Origin: Microbacterium sp. CH12i
GTDB taxonomy: Bacteria > Actinomycetota > Actinomycetes > Actinomycetales > Microbacteriaceae
Assembly (NCBI RefSeq): GCF_000685355.1
Contig: NZ_JHET01000010.1
Span: 310,001 to 374,000 of the forward strand
Length of the DNA stretch: 64,000 bases
Reading direction: 5' to 3'
Shown here: piece after piece, positions 63,512 to 64,000 of the stretch
Position numbering within the stretch: the first letter of the stretch is position 1
Layout: each line of letters begins with the position of its first letter
The notes under the pieces: generated by a model
What the model was told of the DNA's origin: nothing
The model's input: the letters and a program-made list of their open reading frames with translations, nothing else
Database searches by the model: none
Position numbers and translations under genes: made by a program

Positions 63512-64000
63512 ATGGAGTGGATTGCAGATGTCTCTGTCGGTAACTGGCTGCGCGAGCGACTCAGTGAGGATTGGAGCATCCACCACTTCGTGCCACACGA
63601 TTTCGAGGCGTGCGCACGAGTCTTCCACGCGCCGTCCGTGAGATCGGCGGCGGATGCTGCGGATGCTGTCGGCGAGGCGACCACTTGGGCAGCGGCGGCG
63701 GCGGCCTTCGGCACGACGCTGCACGCCCAGGCATCGTGGCAGCACCTTGTGAAGACACCCACCGAGGGCAGTTGGCACACCCGGGTCGCTCCGGACGGAC
63801 GTAAGTTCTCGGCCCCCAGCGAGGGAAATCTTGATGACGCGACCCTGAACCAGCTCGCCACGCACCTGCTCGCACACACGACGACACCCGATGACGGGTT
63901 CGCCGCGGTCTGGGAAGGCTGGGGCGGGTTGGTGGGAGACGCGCGGACGGGCCCATCACAGAATTCACTCACCTACAGCGAGGATGCCGTCCATCAGCAG
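63512..64000 (+). CDS. hypothetical protein, 3' end beyond window
   Basis: An open frame from ATG 63512 to the right edge, about 163 residues visible. It starts MEWIADVSVGNWLRERLSED and shows an Ala-rich helical region (SAADAADAVGEATTWAAAAA) and FAAVWEGWGGLVGDARTGPS. No signal peptide or membrane helix is seen. The composition is typical of real actinobacterial coding sequence. I do not recognise a family. An in-frame GTG three codons earlier (63503) is an alternative start. Confidence 0.7.
   Translation, partial: MEWIADVSVGNWLRERLSEDWSIHHFVPHDFEACARVFHAPSVRSAADAADAVGEATTWAAAAAAFGTTLHAQASWQHLVKTPTEGSWHTRVAPDGRKFSAPSEGNLDDATLNQLATHLLAHTTTPDDGFAAVWEGWGGLVGDARTGPSQNSLTYSEDAVHQQ

Overview
The window is a high-GC actinobacterial chromosome segment. 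Gene content, frequent GTG/TTG starts, GTGA/ATGA stop-start overlaps and protein style fit Microbacteriaceae, most likely Microbacterium or a close relative; this is inferred from the sequence alone. No rRNA, tRNA, CRISPR array, prophage or insertion sequence was found. The density is that of core chromosome with scattered accessory islands.

Layout. (1) 1-4155: a zinc-uptake operon read leftwards, znuA-znuC-znuB-zur plus a permease that leaves the window, behind a Zur-box-like site. (2) 4180-8793: a branched-chain-type 2-oxoacid dehydrogenase operon (E1 alpha, E1 beta, E2) led by an aminotransferase. (3) 8854-9438: a ribbon-helix-helix/Doc toxin-antitoxin pair. (4) 9473-18252: a holin-like membrane protein, a WXG100-like protein with an alpha/beta hydrolase, a low-molecular-weight phosphatase, purB, two membrane proteins, a regulator, a sulfurtransferase and a membrane-anchored molybdopterin oxidoreductase. 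(5) 18272-22635: a DivIVA-like coiled coil, an acetylxylan-esterase-like hydrolase and a Gly/Ala heptad-repeat membrane protein. (6) 22788-25412: a manganese-type ABC transporter with two tandem DtxR/MntR-like operators. (7) 25364-35551: a Cys/Met PLP enzyme with a divergent Lrp regulator, a MATE exporter, an acyl-CoA synthetase, a hydrolase, alcohol dehydrogenase, msrA, an SDR and a DUF808 protein. (8) 35746-40209: an HNH endonuclease, an FMN riboswitch with a ribM/pnuC-type transporter, a J-domain protein, an S4 protein and a histidine phosphatase. (9) 40301-42546: an SDR and a flavin monooxygenase. (10) 42576-51847: a two-component system, two class C-type serine hydrolases, a PBP4-type carboxypeptidase, a 57-residue Pro/Thr-rich peptide and a large LATTG surface protein with an aerolysin-like segment. 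(11) 51966-54126: a CopB-type ATPase behind a CsoR-type operator. (12) 54151-60561: a DHFR-like reductase, dnaB, two secreted proteins (one chaplin-like with LAATG) and rplI-rpsR-ssb-rpsF. (13) 60744-64000: two divergent acyl-CoA-dehydrogenase-fold genes and one gene that leaves the window.

The most interesting region is 42.5-49.9 kb. A 17-bp motif close to GACNCAGGTCCCYYGTN stands in front of the kinase/regulator genes, both serine hydrolase genes and the peptide gene, which suggests a local cell-envelope regulon.

Caution for any reader: at least a dozen conserved genes are broken by single-base frameshifts (E2, purB, acyl-CoA synthetase, alcohol dehydrogenase and others). They recur about every 5 kb, and most are losses of one G or C in GGC/GCC contexts. 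Sequencing or assembly error is the likeliest cause, so these are annotated as single genes with a probable error, not as biological pseudogenes.
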